Positions 1 through 9,179 of a stretch of DNA of 64,000 bases are shown one piece after another. This DNA comes from Siphonodentalium dalli (taxonomy: Eukaryota; Mollusca; Scaphopoda; Gadilida; Siphonodentaliidae), in contig CP136069.1 in assembly GCA_032622095.1 (NCBI GenBank), positions 43,378,194 to 43,442,193 on the forward strand, given 5' to 3'. Below the pieces are notes generated by a model. The model had not been told where the DNA came from and searched no databases. It saw nothing but the letters and a program-made list of their open reading frames with translations. The translations under genes were made by a program, and so were the position numbers. Numbering within the stretch: the first letter of the stretch is position 1; each line of letters opens with the position of its first letter.

Positions 1-1254
1 AAGTCCACAAAATATCTAATAAAGTTAGTGAAATTTCGTTCATTATGTTTGGAATGTATTATTTGCCCAAATTATATAGTGCTTTGGTTCTCGGTTATTT
101 CATCATCACAAATGTCTGAACGCACACGGATAGGAATATGTCTGACAAACATCAGTCAAATCAAACACAAGAGTTCTAATTGGCTACAATTTTGATGTGT
201 ATAACATGTAAAAATCGCCATCAAACATACCGCTGTAAACTCGGTTCTGTCAATAAATTTTCAGTGAGGGATTTCTACTCAAAGCCCATAGTGAGGAATT
301 TTGTTTGAATTTTGGGTGATCAAATTCGTTATTTTTGATAGGAAAAACAGCGCTAAATATAGAAACATCGCAGACTAGTTAGTACCCGCGGTCGATGACA
401 TAGTCAGAAAGGAAGTATGATCGGTGTGCTCCGATAGAGATTGATTCGTCATATATAGTGATCATTTTATACCCGTTCTAAGCCTGGGAACCTTTTGACG
501 TTTAAACCTGTTCTGAGGGGGAACTTTATAACATTGACAAATTAGCGGAGGTAATATATTTATTAATTAATGCATGTTCCCTAAAGGGGTACTATACACT
601 AAATCCGGCCACTTATGGGACCATCTCCTTTAACACTCAACTGATTATATGCAACAAAGGAATGAATTTGAGCCACGGTTTAGTGCAAAATACACTCATG
701 TTCTCTATGCATGATACAAACAATATGGTAATTATAATGGAAATGAATTTATGAATAGTCATTGCATACTGTTGCATAATTCTTTTATAACAATCACGCT
801 GTTTTCTGCCTATATGGATATGAAATTTCTGAAAATAACTAATATTGGCATGATTATTTGATATTCCGTGCTGAACACACCAGCGTCTACGTTTGTGTAA
901 TGACAATAATGTTTTACACAGAAAAGAATGACGGCCGGTAGTTATTGTGAAATAAAAATATAAATTTTCAAACACCCGCTGTTTTAACTATGGTCACATA
1001 TGTCTGTAAAACTCTGTTTGAAAATTCACAAACACTGCAGGCTGGGTTCATCGTCGTATATGTGTGAGCTCAATAGAAACTACGGCGCGGGTATACACAC
1101 GTACGTTTCTTTAATGACAATAATGTTTTCCACAAACTGCCTTTGACCTAGATATGACCTTGGCATCGAACTTGGGATATTGCCATGGCTATATTTGAGA
1201 AGAATAACACATACCTTATCCAAAATCAATATCATATTGGTCATATGACAGAAA
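1..1254. other. gene-free AT-rich stretch
   Basis: No gene, RNA or bounded repeat can be supported here. Two weak echoes are visible: 888-920 and 1100-1135 share TAATGACAATAATGTTTT, and about 500-530 shares GGGAACTTTATAACATTGA with 34396-34415. These suggest old, eroded dispersed repeats. Confidence 0.6.
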
Positions 1255-2745
1255 AGAATAGAACCGCGAGTAAGAATTTATTGTTAGTGGTGAAATGTTC
1301 CACATCACTTTAAATAGAACCGCGCGTAAGAATTTATTTAGTGGTGGAATGTTTCACATCACTTTAAATAGAACCGCGCGTAAAAATTTATTGAGTGGTG
1401 GAATGTTTCACATCACTTTAAATAGAACTGCACGTAAGAATTTATTGTGAGTGGTGAAATGTTTCACATCACTTTAAATAGAACCGCGAGTAAGAATTTA
1501 TTGTGAGTGTTGAATTGTTCCACATCACTTTAAATAGGACCGGGAATAAGAATTTATTGAGTGGTGGAATGTTCCACATCACTTTAAATAGGACCGGGAG
1601 TAAGAATTTATTGTGAGTGGTGGAATGTTTCACATCACTTTAAATAGGACCGGTAATAAGAATTTATTGTGAGTGGTGGAATGTTTCACATCACTTTATA
1701 TAGGACCGGTAATAAGAATTTATTGTGAGTGGTGGAATGTTTCACATCACTTTAAATAGGACCGGGAGTAAGAATTTATTGTGAGTGGTGAAATGTTTCA
1801 CATCACTTTAAATAGGACCGGGAGTAAGAATTTATTGAGTGGTGAAATGTTTCACATCACTTTAAATAGGACCGGGAGTAAGAATTTATTGTGAGTTGTG
1901 AAATGTTCCACATCACTTTAAATAGGACCGGGAGTAAGAATGTATTGTGAGTGGTGGAATGTTTCACATCACTTTAAATAGGACCAGGAATAAGAATTTA
2001 TTGAGTGGTGGAATGTTTCACATCACTTTAAATTGAACCGCGCGTAAGAATTTATTGAGTGGTGGAATGTTTCACATCACTTTAAATAGGACCGGGAATA
2101 AGAATTTATTGTGAGTGGTGAAATGTTTCACATCACTTTAAATAGGACCGGGAGTAAGAATTTATTGTGAGTGGTGGAATGTTTCACATCACTTTAAATA
2201 GGACCAGGAATAAGAATTTATTGAGTGGTGGAATGTTTCACATCACTTTAAATTGAACCGCGGGTAAGAATTTATTGAGTGATGGAATGTTTCACATCAC
2301 ATTAAATAGGACCGGGAATAAGAATTTATTGTGAGTGGTGGAATGTTTCACATCACTTTAAATAGGACCAGGAATAAGAATTTATTGAGTGGTGGAATGT
2401 TTCACATCACTTTAAATTGAACCGCGCGTAAGAATTTATTGAGTGATGGAATGTTTCACATCACTTTAAATAGGACCGGGAATAAGAATTTATTGTGAGT
2501 GGTGAAATGTTTCACATCACTTTAAATAGGACCGGGAGTAAGAATTTATTGTGAGTGGTGGAATGTTTCACATCACTTTAAATAGGACCGGGAGTAAGAA
2601 TTTAGTGTGAGTGGTGAAATGTTTCACATCACTTTAAATAGGACGGGGAGTAAGAATTTATTGAGTGGTGAAATGTTCCACATCACTTTAAATAGGACCG
2701 GGAATAAGAATTTATTGAGTGGTGAAATGTTCCACATCACATCAC
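1255..2745. repeat. satellite array, 53-57 bp unit, about 27 copies
   Basis: Each unit carries the anchor TTTCACATCACTTTAAATAG, then a variable GACCGGGAGTAAG-type block and AATTTATTG(TG)AGTGGTG. Units come in a shorter form (TTATTGAGTGG) and a longer form (TTATTGTGAGTGG). Variants recur in order in the second half: GGACCAGGAATAAG at about 1980, 2200 and 2364 is followed each time by a TTGAACCGCG variant, giving a higher-order repeat of three to four units. There are no coding or CRISPR features. The array ends in a short CACATCACATCAC stutter near 2735. Confidence 0.92.
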
Positions 2746-3080
2746 ATAAATTCCTATATATAGTTTGGGAGGAACATGTTTGACATATATATCGCCTATA
2801 TTATTATGGCTGCTGAGTTTGTACCTCATGGCAAAAAAAAAAACTCGAACCATTCTCACATAAGTCAATTTTTACCAACAATTGTCTTAAAAACAAATCT
2901 CACTGAAGTATATTATTGAAACTGTGGTATAGCATCGTTCCGTTTTGTTTTTTGTTGTTGTATATTCTTATATTCCCTATTCTTCGGGCCGTTTACATTG
3001 CTGTAGATCTGTATACAGTTCTACACGCATACTAGTGTAAACGGGTTGATATAGAAAATCAACACAGAAAGAAAACGGTA
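2746..3080. other. left flank of the palindromic element
   Basis: No gene is seen. At about 2989-3044 a small inverted repeat (CCGTTTACA...TGTAAACGG) encloses TGTAGATCTGTATACAG. A related block in opposite orientation lies at 13572-13602, so this is probably a small dispersed MITE-like motif and not part of the palindrome. Confidence 0.5.
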
Positions 3081-3086
3081 CTCGTT
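3081..3086. repeat. 6-bp target-site duplication, left (CTCGTT)
   Basis: CTCGTT directly abuts the first base of the palindrome and recurs in the same orientation at 13080-13085, directly after its last base. Palindromic symmetry would predict AACGAG on the right, so the direct repeat is not a by-product of the palindrome. Caveat: CTCGTT also occurs 20 bp inside the left end, at 3101-3106. Confidence 0.75.
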
Positions 3087-3339
3087 AGAAGAATAGGGGC
3101 CTCGTTAGCCTCACATCTAAAAATAGAATCTTTGGGGTCTAAAATTGGTTGTACTAAAATATTCCCAAAATAACAAAACCCAAAAAAAAATTCAAAACTT
3201 CAAAAATTTATTTTTTCCAAAAAATATAAAAAATTCCAAACTTCCAAATTATCAAAACCCCAAAATTTCCAAACTTCCAAATTATCAAAACCCTCAAAAT
3301 TATTTCTCTAAAAAAAGTTTAAATAAAAAATTTATAACG

Positions 3340-4037
3340 AGTTTTCGGTTTCTGATAAACTCGATATTAAAAAATGTCGAATGTTAAATTATTTGCGCGT
3401 AATATCTTTCGTAATATTTTTTGTTCAAATATTTTTCATGAATTTATTAATCGATGTTTAGAAATAGCTTTATTGGACATTGTGACCATCGATATGAATG
3501 CATACATTCCAGTGTTTTATCGGACGCAGTTCATATAATTGTCATACCTGAAAATAGACACCATTACTTTTACATAAATAATAAAGAGCGTTTATTCTTT
3601 ACACTCTCTCTATCCCATATGACAGGTGTGTATTATCGTGAATTATTGGAAGTTTTGAGATGTACTATGTTCAATCCCTAACGGTCGAAAATTGTAATGT
3701 GAAATTACAACCCTCCAGAATGAATTGTCATATTCGCTGTACACGCAATCACACGCGACATTGGTGGTAACAATGTGTCTTTCACACCTTTGCTTTACCA
3801 AATGAATTATATTATTTCCCCGGTCACAGTTATATGCTATTCAGAAAACATATCGATTTAATGTCTGAACAAACGAGTTAGTATCAATTAAGGTTGATAA
3901 ACTGTGTCATTCACACGATAATTAGTTAGCCAAAACATGCATACGTCCAGGACACTCAATTATAGAAATTGCTTTGATGACATTGTTATAACAACATTAC
4001 GTAATAACCAATTATCGCCCCACATTCATACTTACGC
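3340..4037. other. arm spacer with small unsupported reading frames
   Basis: It contains 75- and 69-codon frames (3454-3681 and 3937-4146) that are unchanged in the other arm, but the arms are too alike for that to show selection. TATTATCG(T/C)GAATTATTGGAAG at about 3631-3652 nearly repeats the start region of the zinc-finger gene at 7002-7023, so this spacer contains a decayed copy of that gene's edge. It is mirrored at about 12129-12826. Confidence 0.5.
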
Positions 4038-4254
4038 TTTGGACATTTTATCAGTTTATCACGTGATCACTAAATGTGGCAATCGGGTATCCTCCGATGC
4101 CTGCAATATATTATTTATAATAATTGGACTCATTGATCTCACGTGAATAATACTCTTAGTTGTTCCAATAAAATAGTTATCAAATTCGATCACCAATAGA
4201 TTTGACTGTGGAATGTAATGACCTTTAACTTATTTATCGATCTAAAGGGACACT
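4038..4254 (+). repeat. arm module A, copy 1
   Basis: It is marked by GTTTATCACGTGATCACT and ends ACTTATTTATCGATCT. The same module recurs in direct orientation at 5407-5613 with few changes (TCGGGTATCCTCCG against TCAGGTATCCACCG). Mirror copies lie at about 11912-12128 and 10556-10762. No function is apparent. Confidence 0.8.
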
Positions 4255-4257
4255 CAT

Positions 4258-4541
4258 TATGAATGAATGTTAACAATACAAGCGCACGAATGAAGAGCGT
4301 TGAACATATACGAAATTACTACACGAATGAATTGAACCTTGAAATTTATATTTCACATCTTACCAACAACAGCTACAGACATAATCATAGTATTATACTG
4401 TCTTGCATGTACACACGCTATGACATCATTAAAGGTGGACAATCCACTCACGGTGTGGCAACAGATACGGACATAGGCATAGTGTTATACAGTCTTCTAT
4501 GTACCCACGCTATGACACCATTAACGTACATTGGATGTTAG
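4258..4541 (+). repeat. arm module B, copy 1 (92-codon open frame)
   Basis: The module starts at a TATGAATGAATGTTAACA stretch and holds a 92-codon frame beginning MNVNNTSARMKSVEHI. Direct copies lie at 6012-6310 (85 codons) and, decayed and without an open frame, at about 5780-5960. Differences between the two open copies are mostly amino-acid-changing, which gives no sign of protein-level selection. An internal echo of about 85 bp (4380-4430 and 4465-4525) is visible. Mirror copies are at 11625-11908, 9859-10157 and about 10209-10389. Confidence 0.7.
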
Positions 4542-4567
4542 GTATATGACTCTTGAGTATGCACCAA

Positions 4568-5128
4568 TCAATGAGCAAATGAGCAAAAAACTGAGCAAAT
4601 GAGCAAAAAATGAGCAAATGAGCAAGAAAATGAGCAAATGAGCAAGAAAATGAGTAAATGAGCATAAAAATGAGCAAATGAGCAAGAAAATGAGCAAATG
4701 AGCAAGAAAATGAGCAAATGAGCAATAAAAATGAGCAAATGAGCAAAAAAATGAGCAAATGAGCAAGAAAATGAGCAAATGAGCAATAAAAATGAGCAAA
4801 TGAGCAAATAAATGAGCAAATGAGCAAAAAAATGAGCAAATGAGCAATAAAATGAGCAAATGAGCAATAAAAATGAGCAAATGAGCAAAAAAATGAGCAA
4901 ATGAGCAAGAAAATGAGCAAATGAGCAAGAAAATGAGCAAATGAGCAATACAAATGAGCAAATGAGCAATAAAAATGAGCAAATGAGCAAAAAAATTAGC
5001 AAATGAGCAAGAAAATGAGCAAATGAGCAATAAAAATGAGCAAATGAGCAAATAAATGAGCAAATGAGCAAAAAAATGAGCAATAAAATGAGCAAATGAG
5101 CAATAAAAATGAGCAAATGAGCAAAAAA
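4568..5128. repeat. minisatellite TGAGCAAATGAGCAA, left arm
   Basis: Tandem 17-20 bp units of TGAGCAAATGAGCAA plus a short A-rich spacer (GAAAA, AAAAA, TAAAAA or ATAAA). The minus strand reads TTTGCTCATTTGCTCATT and has no stop codon in any frame, so three long Leu/Phe/Cys-rich frames appear there by chance. The counterpart at 11041-11601 has almost the same length (3 bp shorter) but a different order of spacer variants. A short stub of the same repeat lies beside the core at 7733-7762. Confidence 0.95.
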
Positions 5129-5406
5129 ATGGGGCATACCTGTATGTAGGCCTATCAGTGGATGAATAGTCTGCCGGAGAAGTACTGTGTAGACAGGTCT
5201 TGACGGTAAGAGAGTCAGACGAGAAGTGAAGGCTCGGCTATTAAAACATAGTAATGCGATAGCGAACATCAAACGAGTCTGCGCACGCATATCTGTCAAA
5301 AGGATACAATAGCAGTCATTGGTCAATTTATCCCCGGTGTCAGCTCAGTACCCAATCGGGACGAAGCCGAAGGTCAACTCATTTTTTTTTGCTCATTATA
5401 GTACGT
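5129..5406. other. unique arm segment after the minisatellite
   Basis: No gene is recognised. The open frame that runs out of the minisatellite through this segment on the minus strand (to 5326) is intact in both arms but has no recognisable domain. Mirror interval about 10763-11040. Confidence 0.4.
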
Positions 5407-6310
5407 CACTTGGACATTTTATCAGTTTATCACGTGATCACTAAATGTGGCAATCAGGTATCCACCGATGCATGCAATTTATTATTTATAATAATTGGAC
5501 TCATTGATCTCACGTAAATAATACTCTTAGTTGTTCCAATAAAATAGTTATCAAATTCGATCACCAATAGATTTGACTGTGGAATATAATGACCTTTAAC
5601 TTATTTATCGATCTATGTTAGAACATGGTCTTAACAAAAAACTTGACCATAACAAAAATTACCTTACATTTATGCATGAATCTAATTAGACCATACGTAA
5701 ATATTGTCAGCTTATCGTCTGATGAGCAAATCCGATGTTTATCAAAAATAGTACAACTTCCAGTTGGTAATTACTCTTACGAATGAAGAGCGTTGAACAT
5801 ATACGAAATTACTACACGAATGAACTGAAATTTATATTTTCACATCTTACCAACAACAGATACAGACATAGTCATAGTGTTATACTATCTTACATGTACC
5901 CATGCTATGACATCATTCGAAGGGGCAATACACTCAAGGAGTTAAAGTGACACGAAACAAGGGACGTGATGTAATATTGGTGTTTGAATCTTAAAGGAAC
6001 ACAAGACACTCTAAAGGGACACTCATTATGAATGAATGTTAACAATACAAGCGCACGAATGAAGAGCGTTGAACATATACAAAATTACTACACGAATGAA
6101 TTGAACCTTGAAATTTATATTTCACATCTTACCAACAACAGCTACAGGCATTATCATAGGGTTATACTGTCTTGCATATACACACGCTATGGCATCATTA
6201 AAGGCGGACAATCCACTCACGGTGTGACAACAGATACAGACATAGGCATAGTGTTATACAGTCTTCTATGTACCAATGCTATGACATAATTAAAGGGGGA
6301 TAATACACGC
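5407..6310 (+). repeat. arm modules A and B, second and third copies
   Basis: Module A recurs at 5407-5613. About 165 bp of separate sequence follows, then a decayed module B (5780-5960) and a better preserved module B (6012-6310, with an 85-codon frame at 6032-6289). The arm therefore grew by internal duplication of a segment of roughly 1.4-1.8 kb before the palindrome existed, since the mirror arm shows the same arrangement (9859-10762). Confidence 0.75.
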
Positions 6311-6422
6311 ACGGTGTGGAATGTTAAAGTGACACGCGGTAAGGGACGTGATGTAATATTGGTGAAACCCCCATCCCCACTTATAGATATATAACGAAGA
6401 CGAGAATAACATGTTGATGAAG

Positions 6423-6428
6423 TTTATT
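6423..6428 (-). promoter_or_regulatory. AATAAA polyadenylation signal, left-arm zinc-finger gene
   Basis: TTTATT on the plus strand, i.e. AATAAA on the minus strand, begins 6 bp after the stop codon of the 189-codon frame. Mirror of 9741-9746. Confidence 0.6.
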
Positions 6429-6433
6429 GAAAT

Positions 6434-7003
6434 TTAATCATTGTCTGAATCTTCGACCGTTAGATTTACTTCTAAGAGTTTCTTGAATTTTCTCATCGCT
6501 TCATCTGCAGCCCATTCATTATTATATCCCTGTTTGGTCAGTTTGACCATTTTCTTCATGATCATGGTATGTATGCGTGATGTTTTCAATCGATACTGGT
6601 ATTCTATTAATCGTCTATAACTTTTGAGAAACAGAGCAAACTCTGTGTCGATGGTATCCTCTTTTCCCGATATGCTCTCATCTCCCGAAATGCTCTCTTC
6701 TTCTTTCACATCATTGGTGACGCGTTTCATCATACTTTTGAATGTGTCCATCTCGTTGACACATCGCGCAGCTTTCTTAAGACCGAATACCGTTCTACTA
6801 CCGACGCCATTACCATCTTCTGAATCTGATAGCGTTCGACGTTCATCTTCATCTGAATCTAGAACCGCTTCGTCAGATTCATCGGTATCTTCTCCGAAGA
6901 GAGTTGGTTTTGTCTCGGACATAACTCCGTGTTTAATCTGTTTATGTCTTTGTAGATTGTAGTTCGTCGATAAAATAATGCCACATAAATCACACCCGTG
7001 CAT
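6434..7003 (-). CDS. C2H2 zinc-finger protein, 189 aa, left-arm copy
   Basis: The protein opens with one classical zinc finger: C4 and C7 (C-X2-C), then 12 residues, H20 and H25 (C-X2-C-X12-H-X4-H). Residues about 37-65 form a Ser/Asp/Glu-rich acidic stretch; about 78-160 is a mixed-charge, probably helical segment, and the tail is acidic (EDSDND). The start codon lies 28 bp downstream of a TTATAAGAG motif and has A at -3. AATAAA follows the stop almost at once. It differs from the right-arm copy at two residues (Ile/Met in the second SxSGKED-type repeat, Gln/His before GYNNEW). Single-finger acidic proteins usually bind nucleic acid or protein partners, but the family is not recognised and a regulatory role is inference. 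Confidence 0.65.
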   Translation of the reverse strand: MHGCDLCGIILSTNYNLQRHKQIKHGVMSETKPTLFGEDTDESDEAVLDSDEDERRTLSDSEDGNGVGSRTVFGLKKAARCVNEMDTFKSMMKRVTNDVKEEESISGDESISGKEDTIDTEFALFLKSYRRLIEYQYRLKTSRIHTMIMKKMVKLTKQGYNNEWAADEAMRKFKKLLEVNLTVEDSDND

Positions 7004-7184
7004 TATCGCGAATTATTGGAAGAACCATCACTCTTATAAGTAGCGATAAAAAGAGAGAATAAGGTGTGGTATACAACCGTCGCTCTAAGAGTACGTTCGT
7101 CCCGGTGCTAGGGTATAGATATTTGACCGCCGGTGATTCAATTAATGCCAATTTATCAGTATGGTACTCTATGTATTCATTCAT
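6990..7184 (-). CDS. 64-codon frame between the two arm genes, left copy (doubtful)
   Basis: It begins 7 bp after the stop of the 107-codon frame and overlaps the zinc-finger start by 14 bp. The TTATAAGAG motif that would drive the zinc-finger gene lies inside it. There is no recognisable domain. It may be only promoter DNA that happens to be open. Confidence 0.25.
   Translation of the reverse strand: MNEYIEYHTDKLALIESPAVKYLYPSTGTNVLLERRLYTTPYSLFLSLLIRVMVLPIIRDNARV
7031..7039 (-). promoter_or_regulatory. TATA-type motif TTATAAGAG, upstream of zinc-finger gene (left arm)
   Basis: TTATAAGAG on the minus strand, about 28-36 bp before the ATG. The same nonamer precedes the 107-codon frame (7576-7584), so it is a shared element of both genes. 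Confidence 0.5.
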
Positions 7185-7191
7185 GATTTGG

Positions 7192-7515
7192 CTAATCGTA
7201 TGACACTGATCTTTTCATTTTCTTCTTATTATTAGACAAACCTCCATCAGACACTCTCTTGTTGGTTTGTTTGGACGCTTTACGTGTGTTTGTCAACTTA
7301 TTTGCTGCAACTTCAGCCTTAGCCATTTCAATCGCTTGAGCGATGGGTGTCACCACGTTAATAAGTGGTTTTAGAACGTCTTCTTCACTATCACTATTTT
7401 TAGTTCTGTCAATAAAGTATCGACCCTGATTATCTGGTATTAACTTCCCATCAACCATATCTCTGAAATGTTTTCTCCACATTTCAAGATCTGCTGGAAT
7501 ATACGGGATCGACAT
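7192..7515 (-). CDS. 107-aa protein with basic C-terminus, left-arm copy
   Basis: The N-terminus MSIPYIPADLEMWRKHF is followed by a short Ser/Asp/Glu linker (residues about 39-47), a hydrophobic-alanine helix-like segment (about 48-75) and a strongly basic tail rich in Lys/Asn (about 76-103), which resembles a nuclear-localisation or DNA-binding tail. There is no signal peptide or membrane segment. It is identical to the right-arm copy at 8654-8977. The ATG has A at -3 and a TTATAAGAG motif about 60 bp upstream. The family is not recognised. The small size, basic tail and tight spacing to the next gene resemble accessory genes of DNA viruses and virus-like transposons, which is inference. Confidence 0.6.
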   Translation of the reverse strand: MSIPYIPADLEMWRKHFRDMVDGKLIPDNQGRYFIDRTKNSDSEEDVLKPLINVVTPIAQAIEMAKAEVAANKLTNTRKASKQTNKRVSDGGLSNNKKKMKRSVSYD

Positions 7516-7575
7516 GTTTCTTCAAAATGTACAAGTCACTCTTTTTTCTGCATTTTATTTTAGAAAGTTTATCGC

Positions 7576-7584
7576 CTCTTATAA
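7576..7584 (-). promoter_or_regulatory. TATA-type motif TTATAAGAG, upstream of 107-aa gene (left arm)
   Basis: Mirror of 8585-8593, about 60-69 bp before the ATG at 7515. Confidence 0.5.
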
Positions 7585-7763
7585 AAATCGATTATTGGCC
7601 ATGAATGCCAAATGCACCATGATAGTTATCGATGTCAATAATGCGTTTCGTTGAGATCTTGATTGAGTATGCACCAATCAATTAACAATGACACAGAATA
7701 TCACACAAAGTATATTCAAGGGGGTGAGAAAAAATGAGCAAATGAGCAAATAAATGAGCAAGC

Positions 7764-8409
7764 AGGATGTTATGTCGCTTGGTGGCGGAGGTAGCATCAC
7801 CAAATTACCCTCGGGGGGACCTCATTCTGCCATCTAAAAATAGAATCTTTGGGTCTAAAATTGGTTGTACTAAAATATTCCCAAAAACCCAAAACTTCAA
7901 AAATTTCAAAAAACTTCAAAAAAATTCAAAAAAATTCAAAAACTTCAAAAATTTCAAAAATTTCAAAAACTTCAAAAATTTCAAAAAACTTCAAAAATTT
8001 CAAAAACTTCAAAAATAAGACCCCGGCCGGCGGGGGCGGCATTGCAGTATTTTACTGCGGGGTCCGCCGGCGGCGGCGGACCCCGGCGGCGGCGGCGGCG
8101 CCGCCGCCGCAGTAAAATACCGCAATGCCGTCGCCGCCGCCGCCTTGGGTCTTATTTTTGAAGTTTTTGAAATTTTTGAAGTTTTTTGAAATTTTTGAAG
8201 TTTTTGAAATTTTTGAAATTTTTGAAGTTTTTGAATTTTTTTGAAATTTTTGAAGTTTTTTGAAATTTTTGAAGTTTTGGGTTTTTGGGAATATTTTAGT
8301 ACAACCAATTTTAGACCCAAAGATTCTATTTTTAGATGGCAGAATGAGGTCCCCCCGAGGGTAATTTGGTGATGCTACCTCCGCCACCAAGCGACATAAC
8401 ATCCTGCTT
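7764..8409. repeat. core foldback: terminal-like blocks, bent A-tract arms and GC-rich centre
   Basis: Each side has a GTAGCATCACCAAATTA / GACCTCATTCTGCC block (7791-7832; mirror about 8337-8378), then the same ATCTAAAAATAGAATC...ATATTCCC block that sits at the outer ends of the element (3115-3170). Runs of CTTCAAAAATTTCAAAAA follow (about 7889-8018 and 8155-8275), with A-tracts spaced about 10-12 bp apart, a spacing known to bend DNA. The middle (8022-8146) is almost pure G+C. The exact centre is not a perfect palindrome: 8041-8060 pairs with 8107-8126 and leaves a 46-bp GC-only loop, within which 8061-8068 pairs with 8075-8082. Confidence 0.8.
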
Positions 8410-8584
8410 GCTCATTTATTTGCTCATTTGCTCATTTTTTCTCACCCCCTTGAATATACTTTGTGTGATATTCTGTGTCATTGTTAATTGATTGGTGCAT
8501 ACTCAATCAAGATCTCAACGAAACGCATTATTGACATCGATAACTATCATGGTGCATTTGGCATTCATGGCCAATAATCGATTT

Positions 8585-8593
8585 TTATAAGAG
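8585..8593 (+). promoter_or_regulatory. TATA-type motif TTATAAGAG, upstream of 107-aa gene (right arm)
   Basis: Lies 60 bp before the ATG at 8654; the identical nonamer is at 9130-9138. Confidence 0.5.
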
Positions 8594-8653
8594 GCGATAA
8601 ACTTTCTAAAATAAAATGCAGAAAAAAGAGTGACTTGTACATTTTGAAGAAAC

Positions 8654-8977
8654 ATGTCGATCCCGTATATTCCAGCAGATCTTGAAATGTGGAGAAAACA
8701 TTTCAGAGATATGGTTGATGGGAAGTTAATACCAGATAATCAGGGTCGATACTTTATTGACAGAACTAAAAATAGTGATAGTGAAGAAGACGTTCTAAAA
8801 CCACTTATTAACGTGGTGACACCCATCGCTCAAGCGATTGAAATGGCTAAGGCTGAAGTTGCAGCAAATAAGTTGACAAACACACGTAAAGCGTCCAAAC
8901 AAACCAACAAGAGAGTGTCTGATGGAGGTTTGTCTAATAATAAGAAGAAAATGAAAAGATCAGTGTCATACGATTAG
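8654..8977 (+). CDS. 107-aa protein with basic C-terminus, right-arm copy
   Basis: Identical in sequence to the left-arm copy (7192-7515): aromatic/basic N-terminal block, Ser/Asp linker, Ala-rich helix-like middle, Lys-rich tail. It stops with TAG 7 bp before the next ATG. Being the first gene out from the core, it reads away from the centre toward the element end. The two copies diverge from one another in opposite directions around a 1.1-kb core, so the core could act as a bidirectional control region. Function is unknown; no relative is recognised. Confidence 0.6.
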   Translation: MSIPYIPADLEMWRKHFRDMVDGKLIPDNQGRYFIDRTKNSDSEEDVLKPLINVVTPIAQAIEMAKAEVAANKLTNTRKASKQTNKRVSDGGLSNNKKKMKRSVSYD

Positions 8978-8984
8978 CCAAATC

Positions 8985-9179
8985 ATGAATGAATACATAG
9001 AGTACCATACTGATAAATTGGCATTAATTGAATCACCGGCGGTCAAATATCTATACCCTAGCACCGGGACGAACGTACTCTTAGAGCGACGGTTGTATAC
9101 CACACCTTATTCTCTCTTTTTATCGCTACTTATAAGAGTGATGGTTCTTCCAATAATTCGCGATAATGCACGGGTGTGA
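8985..9179 (+). CDS. 64-codon frame between the two arm genes, right copy (doubtful)
   Basis: Identical to the left copy (6990-7184). The intergenic spacing (7 bp upstream, 14-bp overlap downstream) would suit a virus-like gene cluster, but it contains the TTATAAGAG motif and has no visible domain. Confidence 0.25.
   Translation: MNEYIEYHTDKLALIESPAVKYLYPSTGTNVLLERRLYTTPYSLFLSLLIRVMVLPIIRDNARV
9130..9138 (+). promoter_or_regulatory. TATA-type motif TTATAAGAG, upstream of zinc-finger gene (right arm)
   Basis: Centred about 30 bp before the ATG at 9166, which is where a TATA box would give a very short 5' leader. Confidence 0.5.

Larger units (their letters stand above)
3087..8083 (+). repeat. 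left arm of the palindrome
   Basis: Order from the outside in: terminal block 3087-3330 (A-rich, with a 32-bp CCAAACTTCCAAATTATC repeat in tandem), a spacer with small unsupported reading frames, two duplicated modules around the minisatellite (4568-5128), the gene set on the minus strand (7515 to 6434), and a second terminal-like block 7791-8020 in the same orientation as the outer one. Translations compared with the right arm show 3 changes in the 80-aa frame at 3145-3387, 2 in the 189-aa protein, 1 in the 85-aa frame, and none in the 107-, 64-, 69-, 75- and 92-aa frames. Confidence 0.95.

Noticed and set aside
1255-2745. Regularly spaced repeats suggestive of a CRISPR array
   Set aside because: The units are contiguous diverged tandem copies with no unique spacers, in an otherwise animal-type sequence.
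4263-4541. 92-codon frame as a third conserved gene of the palindromic element
   Set aside because: The two within-arm copies (92 and 85 codons) differ mainly by amino-acid-changing substitutions and the third copy is broken, so there is no evidence of protein-level constraint.
4510-5326. Three long overlapping Leu/Phe/Cys-rich open frames on the minus strand (147-252 codons) resembling membrane proteins
   Set aside because: They are the three frames of the TTTGCTCATTTGCTCA minisatellite, which has no stop codon in any frame; unit lengths are not multiples of three and the mirror array is shuffled without regard to frame.
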